Source: Acephala macrosclerotiorum
Taxonomy: Eukaryota > Ascomycota > Leotiomycetes > Helotiales > Mollisiaceae
Reading direction: 5' to 3'
Length of the DNA: 64,000 bases
NCBI GenBank assembly: GCA_014904845.1
Contig: MU119254.1
Location: 186,001 to 250,000 of the forward strand
The notes beneath the pieces are model-generated. The model saw only the letters and a list, made by a program, of their open reading frames with translations. It was not told where the DNA came from and did no database searches. Position numbers and translations under genes: made by a program. Positions within the stretch are counted from its first letter, which is position 1; each line of letters starts with the position of its first letter. Shown piece after piece: positions 54,606-64,000 of this stretch.

Positions 54606-57600
54606 TCATAGAGCGTACGGGTTGAGCGAGCGAATGGTAAGGCAACTGTACTTCAGTTAGTAGTGGTCATGGAAGGAATGGAGTAAGGAAACTTACGGAG
54701 GACTCTTGGTGAGGTCCGTCTTCAAAATCACTGGTACCCGTGTCATCTCCTTGACATCTTGGATGTATTCGCCATTCTCCTCGCGGAGAGTGAAGAACTT
54801 CAAGTACTTCTCCTTGGCGCTCAACTTGGCCTCAACTGGCTCACCAGGGTGGACCTTCGAGTCAGATCGCGTGCGGTGAAGATTGCCAGCGGCAGTCAAT
54901 GAGTTCTTGGTCGGAGAGGGAGGCACGCTCTGGGTTGGTCGTTCAGCAAGAGAGACTCCGGCAAGACTGTCGGCGATATCAGAAACATCGTCTTCGTCAT
55001 CGAAGAGAGCGTCAACGTCGTCGGTAGAGATGGTACCAGTCTCCATTTGCTTGCGTTGAGCCTCTTCATGCTCCTTCTTGGCTCGCTCAGCAACGGCAGC
55101 TTGCTTGGCGGCGGCTGCAGCATTTGTAGTACGCTGAGATGCACCCGGCTTGGGACGCTCATCCTCTGGAACATATGCAGATGACGGAACACCCTTCTCC
55201 CAGTACAACTCCAAGATGCGCTCGTTCTTGCGGAACTCAGCCTTCTTCAAAGGAAGCTGATCGCAGTGAACTCTCTTCTCGAAACCATACTCTGGGATGA
55301 GAACGTCAAAGGCAGAATCGTACACACAAAGAACAATACCTTCGCTGATGAGCTCACCACCAACCTCCTCACGCTTTCGGTCCATGATTCGGCAAGATTC
55401 GATGTGAACACTTTGCTCCTGGGCATTTTGAGACGAATCTTTCTTAGTGTTGCAAGATTCGGTGGTCTTGACGAGGTTCTCGATATCCTCATTGTAGTCG
55501 ATCTTGCCTTCAGACAGGACTGCCTCCAACTGACGATGAACAACCAGATCAGCGTATCTTCGAGATGGGTTGGTGAAGTGAGTATAGAGAGGTAGGTTGA
55601 GAGCATAATGAGGCCAGAGGTGTTGAGGTGTCTTTCCAGCAATGTAGTACTTGGCGCGATGCATGGCCTTGACCAATAAGGTTTCCATTCCCTTTCGGAT
55701 CTCAGTATCTTCCACCTTGAAGAGACTGTTCTGCAGAGTTCCACTGCTTGTGGTATCCATCTCATAGCCGATCTTGTTCATGCGCTCGGCGAATGTTGTC
55801 AGGCGACGAGGATTTGGTGGACTTTGTCGGCGGAGAAGAGCCTTTTCGGGAAGACCTTGAGCAATCTTCTGTGCGACATATGTGTTTGCCTTGTGCATCA
55901 ATTCTTCGATCAGCTCGTGAGATGGGGTCGAGTCGAAGATGTTTTGCTCCACAGGGACATTCTCATCGTCAAGTTGGTAGATTAGTCGGAGGGGAGCAAT
56001 AGTTTCGCCGTCTGTACCGAGCCGGTATTCCCGCCACTTTTGTGCAACGGCCTGTAATATCGTTAGTCAGGGTGGAAAGATACCGAAGCGATGACTTACA
56101 TGCAGGATCTGGATGTCCTTGACCTCAGCGCCGTCAAGCTTGGTATCGAGGTGACCAGAAAGAACTGCGTCAACCTCCTTATACGTCAACTTGCCGGAGC
56201 TCTTGATGATACTCTTTCCAATCCACGTCTCCTCATCTTCAACAGTACCAGTGTGAGAATTGACCTTGAAGACAACACTGACGGTAAGTCGGTCCTTGCC
56301 GGGCACCAGTGAGCAGATCTCAGAGGCAAGCTTGGGTGGTAGCATCGCGCACGATCTATTCATCAGATAAACAGCGGTGCCTCTCTTCCGAGCTTCACGA
56401 TCGACCAGAGAGTTGGCTTTGATGAAGTGAGCGACATCTGCAATGTGGATACCAATCTCAATCTTGCCGTCCTCTTGAGTCTTGACATGGATGGCATCGT
56501 CCAACTCATTCGCACCGTTGGGATCAATAGTGAAGGTCTTTTCATCTCGAAAGTCACGACGAGAAGCAATAGCAGCCTCATCTTCCTTTTCAAGAGACCA
56601 CTCGTCAAGTCCTACACTTCGAGTGACAGCGTCAGAGAACTCGTCAGAAGCGAAGTTGTTGTCTCGAAGGAGAGCATCAGTCTCGACCTTCAACTCGCCC
56701 ATCTTGCCAAGTTGCTCGACGAGGGTACCGAAAGGATGTAATGAAGTGATTGGCCATCTCTTGATGCAAGCCACGAAGATTCGATCAGCATAGTCCTGGT
56801 GCTTCTCAACAAAATCACGTGGAGCTTGCTCGGTGGGGATGGCAATCAGTGGGACTCGCTTGCTAAAGCAGAAAGATGGTTAGCGATGAAGCCAAGAGCG
56901 AGGAAAGAACATAGGGGGGGGGGGGAATGGGTGCTTACTCGGTAGGTTTGAACCAGACGATCTTCGGCTTGTCTTGCTGTCTCTGTTCCTGATGACGTCC
57001 GGAGTTGCCATCACGAGCTTGACGTTCAGCTTCTTGCTTCTCCTTCGTGGCTTGGCTACTGGGACGAAGCAAGCCAAGGGTGCCGGAGAACATTTGACCA
57101 GCGACACGCTCAATAACTGCTACAATGTGTCCTGCATAGAGGGGTCTTTGGTCGTCGTTGACTTCCTCTTCTTCAACGAGGAGAAGACTTTGTCCTTCAA
57201 CTTCGACATCGTCATTCTTCTTCTGCGTGGGTCGCTGTCTCAAGCTACCACGTCGTCGAATTCCGCCTTCACCAGTGCCAGATTCTTGGTCACCGTTGGT
57301 AGAGTTATCTCGGTGAGATCTGTCGTTGCCATTGCTCGAACCACCTCGAGTGTCGGTGATGTCCTTGCGCTTCTTCTTTTCTTCTTTTTCGCGTTTCTGA
57401 CCCCAGACTTCGTCAACATCAAGCAATTCAACTGCAACAAGATCTCCCTCCAAAGCTCTGTTGCGATCCTTGCTGCCGCAGATGAAAATGTCGGCATCTA
57501 GAAGCCCATCTTGGGTTGAAACGTATGCATCACTGCGGTTCTTCTTGTTGACACGGAGAATACCAGAGACCAATTGTCCATCTCCCAAAAGCGCAGGTAG

Positions 57601-59041
57601 AGTGGCTTGTGGAAGGTAGGGCGTGAAGAGGGTCTTGCGCTGTTGTTGTTGCTGTTGAGCATTCAATTGTGGTGCATGCTGGCTGCCGCCGAGACCCATA
57701 TTGCCGTTCATTTGAGCAGCCTGCAGAGCTTGAAGCTGGTTCATCTGCAGAGGGTTCAATTGTTGACCAGGGTAGAGAGGTTGTTGGACGAGAGCCATTT
57801 GACCTTGTGGTAATTGAACAAGCTGGGGTTGACCTCCGTATTGGAAGTTACCAAGGTTGTTGATTGACTGGTTGACAGAGCCGCGATTGCGATGACCAGG
57901 TTGAAAGCCACCCTGTTGACCTTGGAAGTTGCCCATCTGACCTTGTTGATCCTGTTGAGGAGCTTGGCCTTGAGCGGGTTGATTTCTCCAGTTGCCTTCG
58001 AAGTTTCGTGATGACTGTCGGTTGTGACCAGTAGAGCTACCGCGTCTTTGGAAGTCGGTTTGTCCGCCAGCTCCAGCATCTGCGGTTGCTTGCATTGGTG
58101 GGAATTGGAATGATCCGCCACCACGCATTGCTGAACCACCTCTGCCATTGGCACCAACCGCCATGCTTTGACTCCGACCATGTCCGCTGCCCCTACCACG
58201 AAGGCTTGCACCTGTGCTTGCATGGTTGCCTTGCCCTTGATTTTGTGTATTCTCCTCCCCTGATGGACTCTCTGTGCGTTCTGTAGGGGCTGCACCTGCA
58301 GTACCAGGAATTGGGAATTGGAATCCAGATGTGGTTCGCTTCTGCTGAGCTAACTCTGCAGCCTTCTTGGCTTCAGGCAGTGCAAGGGAGTGGCGACGTT
58401 GATGTCCGCTGCCTGGAGGTCCTCCACCACGGCCACCTCTGCCAGAACTATCTCCTCTGTTGTGTCCTCCGATATCGCTATAGCCTGAAGCTGAAAGCCC
58501 GGATGACGGAGCAGGAGGAGGGCCCATTCCCATGTTTGGAAGTGCCGATTGATTACGGCGATGTGATAGGGGTTGTGTTGGTGCGCCCATCGGTGTATTC
58601 ATCTGCTGCTGTTGCTGCATCTGATTCGGGAATTGAAATGCATTTTGTGGTGATAGACCGTGCATTTGCTGAACAGGATATCCACCACCAGCTAACTGTT
58701 GGGTCGGTGGGATCATGCCCATGTTCACATATTGTTGGTGTGTCGCTTGAATCTGCTGTTGCTGTTGCTGGAGCAGTTCGATTTGTTGTTGAATCGCCAG
58801 TTGTTCCACTATAGAGATGACCTGTTAGTATAGTGTTGATGCTGGGGAGGTGATGCTGGGGTATGACGACAGGCGAGCCTTTGAGGCTATCAAGAGAGCA
58901 AAACAACTTACTTCCAGGAGAAGAGAACATGCTCATCAAAGGCGTCAGCTCCGAGGGACTTCTTCTATGGGCAATGTGAAGCCGACGGCCTGCGGGACCA
59001 GGGACACCACCTTGAGGTGGTTGATTTTGCTGATGCTCCAT
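54606..59041 (-). CDS. SSD1: Ssd1-family RNA-binding translational repressor (RNB-like, inactive nuclease)
   Basis: Predicted 1385 residues in five exons: 59041-58912, 58808-56939, 56862-56100, 56051-54697 and a 40-nt last exon 54645-54606 behind a perfect tactaac branch site; it ends SPPCLTIRSLNPYAL, the conserved Ssd1 terminus. The front is Gln/Gly/Asn-rich and disordered (QQQQQQIQ, RGGRGGGPPGSGH), followed by cold-shock-like folds and an RNB domain (about 740-1090). At the nuclease site TFTIDPNGANELDDAIHV has Glu where active RNase II/Dis3 enzymes have Asp, as known for catalytically dead Ssd1. RRLHIAHRRSPSEL near the start is a likely basophilic (NDR kinase) phosphosite. Ssd1 binds mRNAs for cell-wall proteins under Cbk1/COT1 control. 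Intron 2 contains a G12 run (+ strand 56914-56925). Confidence 0.95.
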
Positions 59042-60521
59042 GACGGAACGATGCACGTCGAGTGCGAAGGAATTGGGCGTGGAGTTGTGTGCAATCCAAA
59101 TGATTGTGGGTGAGTGATCAAATGAGGGCAAAGGAGAGGATATGAAGGAGGAGGTGAAGGAGCGATTCTCGAGGATTCGAGGATGTGGGAGGAATAGAGA
59201 GTGAGGGAGAGAAGAAGAGGAGGTCGAAAGTGTTTGGTTTGGTTTGGAGTCCGGGAAAGGTTGCGTTGCGTTGATGCTCTTGGCTGTGCCTTCCGTTTGG
59301 GTTTAGCGCCTCTGCTGTGCTGCGGTGCGGTGCACTTGCCGTTCTAGCACGATCACGTGCCTCTGGTACGTAGCGCTTTCGACGAACTCGTATTGCGATC
59401 CCGATCAAATGTTGCGTCTAGATACGAGAAGAAAGTCGAGAACGAGTTGACTTGTTCGTAGTGACGAGTTCGACGACGAGGAAAAACAAGAAGCGAAGTC
59501 GGTAGCTCTGTCCTCATTCACTCGATACCTTAGTTAAAACCTGAGGCTATAAATGGTGGCGGCCGAGTCAGTGGGAGTGGGAGAGGGAGAACAAATCTAT
59601 GAACCAACGTCCACCAACATCTGTCCCAATTGAATGCGGCTTATGCTTGTTTCACATGCAGATGTAACCAATGGCTCCTGAACCCGGGAACCCTGTCATC
59701 AAGCTTTGGTTTCTATCTTTGAAATGCCCTCACTCTCCACGCACGCTCACCTTCAGTGAATGTCATTTCTCCCGATGAACATTGACATGCATTTGAAGTT
59801 TATGCAAAGTATATGGACTGCAAGCGGGTAAGACAGGAGGACATGACGCTCAATTCTCACAATTTCACTTCAACTTTACTTTCTGAGTGGGAGATCGTTG
59901 CCTTACGTTGGAAAGATCTGCCGAGCTGCAGTGTGAATCATTGTCATCAAGAAGTACAAGAACGATATGCTCTTAACCGTATCTATTAATGATTGACTTA
60001 ATGGCAGCTGACGATGCCTGACAACATGACTCTAGTAAATACATCAAAACCGACTAATCCCAAGAAATTCTTGTTCGAGCTCCAATCCCAATCATTACTA
60101 TCAACGACAATGTTTTCGTAATCCAATTTCGATGCTGGTTGGGGACAATGATCGCCAACACACCTCGGCCACATCACTAAGTCACAGCATCGCTGGCGGA
60201 GTATGGTACTTGGAAGTACGTTATTGGGACAATATCTGAACATTCTGAATACAGGTTTTGTAAATCATTTCATTGCAAACAAGTAAGAATAACAAGAAGT
60301 GACATGCAGAAAATCACGCAGTCGTCGAGGTTGTAGAACCCATGCCCATGTTGCAACTTGCAAGCTAAGAGCGGTGTAAAGTGGCAGAAAACGTATCTCG
60401 ACCTGCACGCGTCCGACTTGTCACCATCAACTCTGACCATGCCAACGCGAAAGCTCTGCCTTAACGACAACAGTGAATCTACTCGGCTACCGAGCTAAAT
60501 TCTCAATGTGCGCACACAAAA
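59042..60521. other. 1.5-kb bidirectional region between SSD1 and GLE1
   Basis: Both genes read outward from here, so it should hold two promoters and the 5' leaders. The SSD1 side is purine-rich (GGAGGA tracts near 59130-59220), as in long fungal 5' leaders. No separate gene is supported; frames at 60000-60470 lack motifs. Confidence 0.5.
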
Positions 60522-62300
60522 ATGTCAGAAAACTCCCCGAAAGGTGACACTTCGTCACCACAACCTCCACACAGCAACGTCAACATGGATACCGCCAACA
60601 TCCCATACGAGCTGCGTAATGCAGAAGCAGTTCACAGAGTTATGCTCGACGAGTCCCGCACATACCATGAAAATCTCAGGAAAGAGGCGGAAAGAGTCCT
60701 TGCGAAGCATCTCCTGGAGGAGCGCTTGCGAGACCTCAAGCTCCAAGCTGATCAGGCAGAACACATCTCCAAGTTGCGGTGCGAGGCAATCGAGCAGGAA
60801 AAGAGAAAGCAAGAGGCAGAGGCAAGACGATTGAAGGCAGAGGCGGAGTTACAAGAGGCGGCGCAGAGAACGAGGGAGGCAGAGATAAAGAAGAGAGAAG
60901 CAGAGAACGCCGCAAAGGCAATGCCCGCCGTTCCACAACGAGTCTCGACTCCCCCCCCACAAGCTGCTCCAGTCAATCAACCTGCGGCTCGACAACCACC
61001 TTCCAACCCACCCGCAAGCTCTTCTGCCGGCAATCCTCCATCCGCCAACCAACCCCCAGCGCAAACCACTACCCCCCAAGCTCAACCTCCTGCAAACCAC
61101 TTTACTCCAGGTCAGCCTGCACAACCGACTCCTCCACAAGCAGCTCAGAACAATTTCCCACCAAAAACTCACCCAGCTCCTCCGCAAACCCACCCAACAC
61201 TACCAAATGGCCAACCACCCCCCAACCAACAAGGACATCAACCACACCCAGCAACGGCTATGGTGAACGACCCAGATGCTCTCAAATACGCCTCTATCCA
61301 CCAGGCATTGAAGCCTTTCCGAAAGCAAGTCAAGCCAAACCTCAGAGACAAAGCTGGTGAGAGGATCAGAGGCCCTGATGGGAAGCCTATCATGGGTCCA
61401 TTGGAAGACGAAGCCAGCAAACAATCTCGCCTCATTCGTGCTGCTGTTGGACAATTGAAAGCTGCCGGTAGCAATGCAGCAACCGTAAGCACTCCGACCC
61501 AATATTTTGACACAAGTTAATCTTCATCGCAGTACAAGCGTCTGATCGACATCCTCAAGAACTCCCTGACTTACCAAGTCAACGGACAAATTCTCCCAGT
61601 CGACCCCAGCGCATTCGTAGCCCAGGTCCCTCCTCCCCTCAACGATCCATACGCAAAGAACAACGGCGATCAGCTCCCTGCTCTCTTCGTCTACCTTCTC
61701 TCCACCTTCGCCAAATCCCTCGTTGCTCAAGCTGGTCTCGAGGCACATTCCGATGTCCAGATTGCTGAAGCTGTAGCATTGGCGGCACACCAGGTCTTCT
61801 CACACCCAGATCTACTTTGGCGGGGCAGGTCAATGATCGATATACTGGTTGCAAAGATCCGAAAAGCTTGTGGAACATTGTTTGGTTTCAGGGGTTCTGA
61901 GACTACCGAGGAAGGTCGCGCACGCTTGGGCTGGCAGAAGGAAGATGGCAACTGGATTCAAGAGTCGATGCATTACGATCGCATGCGAGGTATCGCCGCC
62001 TTCTACGCCGGATTGTGTCTTCGACAATACAAGAACCGAGTCAACCCATATCCTCCATACCATTACTGGCGCGCCATGGCTGCTGTTGTTTCTTGCCCAG
62101 TCCAAGAGAGAACGAACACTTCCTACTATGTCCTCAATGCCTTGATTAAGGGTCACGAAGCGAAGTTCTTGCAATTCTATGGCGATATGGCGAAGGCTGC
62201 TTTGTGGGCTGCTTTGGTGGAATATCCAGCGGGTGCTCCAGAGAAGAATCCTGCAGTCACGGCATTGTCGACTCTGGGCGAGAATGTTTTACAAGCATGA
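60522..62300 (+). CDS. GLE1: nucleoporin/mRNA export factor Gle1
   Basis: Predicted 576 residues in two exons, 60522-61484 and 61533-62300, phase 0. Gle1 sits on the cytoplasmic face of the nuclear pore and, with inositol hexakisphosphate, activates the DEAD-box ATPase Dbp5 to release exported mRNA. The N-terminus is polar; residues about 45-140 are a long Glu/Lys/Ala coiled coil (LLEERLRDLKLQADQAEHIS, KRKQEAEARRLKAEAELQEA). A Pro/Gln-rich linker (about 145-245) follows. The GLE1 domain starts near 250 and includes KPFRKQVKPNLRDKAGERIR, QVFSHPDLLWRGRSMIDILV, GIAAFYAGLCLRQYKNRVNP and HYWRAMAAVVSCPVQERTNT. All family landmarks are present. The neighbour SSD1, in divergent orientation, is also an mRNA-fate gene. 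Confidence 0.95.
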
Positions 62301-64000
62301 TCTACTCACTTCACTACTTGCTAGTAATGGAGACCGGCATACATTATGATGAATTGAGTTCAGGAGTTTACGGTTGGCCGGCATTGAAGGCGTTAGGAAA
62401 TGGCTGGTTCTGGCATCAAAGATTGACGGATCAAAATGGCCTTTGATTCGTGCTGCCTGCAGCAGCGGAATGATTCTAGATGAACATGCATGTATTCTAG
62501 AGACCAATGTTACGTGAATGATACCAAAGTCTCCCTTCTTAACCTCGATGCAACCTTGCTTGACTGCTCAAGGGAGGTCCTCGATCACGTGTGACCCCTG
62601 CTGCCGAAAGTCTTGGCAACGTCCAATGCGCCCAGCGTCTCTGTTCTCGCTGCTCCGATGTCTCTATCCCAAAAGACACAGAAATTGTCAAGAAGTACAC
62701 CCACAATAGCTTTGGTGCCTCCTCGAACGCTCTTTCCCTCTCGGTTTCACGATGCAAACGCGCAGGCACCATCGAGATTTAGCATCAATGCCACACACTC
62801 TCTCTGATCTCTCATCACTTGCTTCTCCCTTTCCAAGCCCCACCTCGAAATGAAGATTTCAAACGCTTGAATCTAACGTCTGCTCAACTTTAAAATACCT
62901 CCAAGCTATCTACCCATGGCCCTGAAGACGGACCAGGAGTGCCATAATTCCAGTCGAGGGAGCCCAAACCGAAGCAGCCCCCTGCAAGTTAAGGCGAGTG
63001 TTTCGTAATGCCCTTCTACCCATCCTCAACAATGTTAACATGTCCCTAAGCTCCGCAAATTGCCTCTCCCCTGAACAGGCTACCATCTTCCAGTCACAGT
63101 TCCTTGCTACCAGACTGCGGACCCGACATTTGGAAGTACAGCGTCATCCCGCTCTCCAACATTAGTACGACTTGCTGGGGTCTCACCAACGCTACCATAC
63201 CATCGCCCACCAGGTCTGAAAACCTCTCTGTACAAGTTCTTTGCCAATAATTTGAACAGTCACATCGAAATAGTTCAGAGAAGTACAGCTAAAACGACGG
63301 ATGCAATCAAGAAAGTCGCCAGAATTTTCCTCGGATGTGTTGTCAGCCTTGCATTCTTGCTCGGAACAAGCGTCATCTATACCACCGCTCAATATTTTCT
63401 TTTCAAATATTTGAAGGCCTCGAAATCGCCCCTCCTCGGCAATTGGTATGCACAGTTCGGAGTTCTCTTCCCCGCCAAAACCTTCAGTTGCGCCCTTCAC
63501 TATTTCTGCTGTTACTACTTTTCCAACATACTGAGCATTTGCCGGTCTTGATCTTGATAAGGCTAAGGGTGGTGAGAAAGGCTCGAGGCTTGCAAAGGAC
63601 AAGCTAAGCCGCCAATAGAAGAAGATCCAGTGCATATCTCCTCGCTCCTACTCTTCGTCGTGACGTATATTGGGGCACTCATTGGCCAGCATATTGCCGA
63701 TGTAATAGGTCCGACGAGATGTTCGGCAGAATGCTTTGTTCAAGCAGTGGTACATAAATGTGTCAGTGTGGTTGACACAAGGTGTATTCTTGTCAATAGC
63801 ACTGAAAAAAAATAATGGATCTCGCGACTAAGACTATCACCAGTCTTCTAGCAACGACAAGTGGCCAAGCGCTCCCGACTTGCACGACGCCGTCTGTTGC
63901 GCAGCTTTGTGGACACCTTCGGGGTACTGTGTCAGTGTTGGTAGAACCAGCTCTCGAACTGCAATCGGGTACCGGTCTCGAATCATATACCATTCTCAGA
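62301..64000. other. no secure gene; one hydrophobic frame and one frame open to the window end
   Basis: A plus-strand frame ending at 63551 contains a likely membrane helix (VARIFLGCVVSLAFLLGTSV) but no ATG start; it might be part of a spliced gene. From an ATG at 63815 a frame (MDLATKTITSLLATTSGQAL) runs to the end of the window without a stop and could be the 5' end of a gene that continues outside. Neither shows a known motif. Confidence 0.35.

Noticed and set aside
63252..63551. 99-residue hydrophobic plus frame considered as a membrane protein gene
   Set aside because: No ATG in the open frame and no convincing upstream exon; described only as an open frame.

Overview
The window is nuclear DNA of a filamentous ascomycete (Pezizomycotina; a leotiomycete-like species would fit, but that is only an impression). 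The evidence is short GT-AG introns of about 45-80 bp with CTAAC-type branch sites, fungal homologues (SSD1, GLE1, TSC10, Rds1-type ferritin-like protein, fungal PEBP, STAND N-terminus plus ankyrin), and AT-rich repeats with C-to-T decay of the kind left by repeat-induced point mutation (RIP). No rRNA, tRNA, CRISPR or bacterial-type operon was seen.

Layout. 1-7 kb is gene-poor: AT-rich tandem repeats, a possible MITE, a small charged protein, and a decayed TPR-type gene split by a 1.2-kb RIP-degraded hAT element whose 8-bp target duplication and joined reading frame can both be read. 7.5-9.4 kb is an amidase; 9.9-10.6 kb is a degenerate four-copy tandem repeat. 11.0-16.6 kb holds the most unusual gene, an 1822-residue fusion of a caspase-like (C14) module, a GMC flavin oxidoreductase and an alpha/beta hydrolase. 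18.8-26.4 kb carries an EGF/beta-propeller secreted protein, the sphingolipid reductase TSC10, a J-protein with a YPD instead of HPD motif, and a zinc-finger DEDDh exonuclease.

27-36 kb is a decay zone: an esterase remnant, a STAND-N/ankyrin gene with one nonsense codon, a Gfo/Idh/MocA pseudogene, and a second caspase-like gene that has lost its catalytic Cys and carries frame lesions and two TGG-to-TAG stops. It runs in frame into a DUF2841 (YDR124W-like) protein. 36-50 kb holds a secreted PEBP with a 10-nt micro-exon, a 786-residue hypothetical protein with an internal 84-residue duplication, a short acidic protein, a J-protein remnant, an intact J-protein and a small secreted protein. 50-62 kb is housekeeping: class 1A dihydroorotate dehydrogenase, Rds1/ferritin-like protein, SSD1 and GLE1. 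The last 1.7 kb has no secure gene.

Main idea. The two caspase-like genes share the same pair of modules (C14-like domain, then a conserved SFS[ST]L module of about 70 residues), and in both the pair continues in frame into an unrelated protein. This suggests a caspase-like N-terminal cassette attached to different partners, one copy apparently functional and one dying. Together with the STAND-N/ankyrin and TPR genes it resembles the repertoire of fungal self/non-self recognition and regulated cell death; that role is inference. All exon borders were placed by eye from splice signals and frame, not from RNA data.
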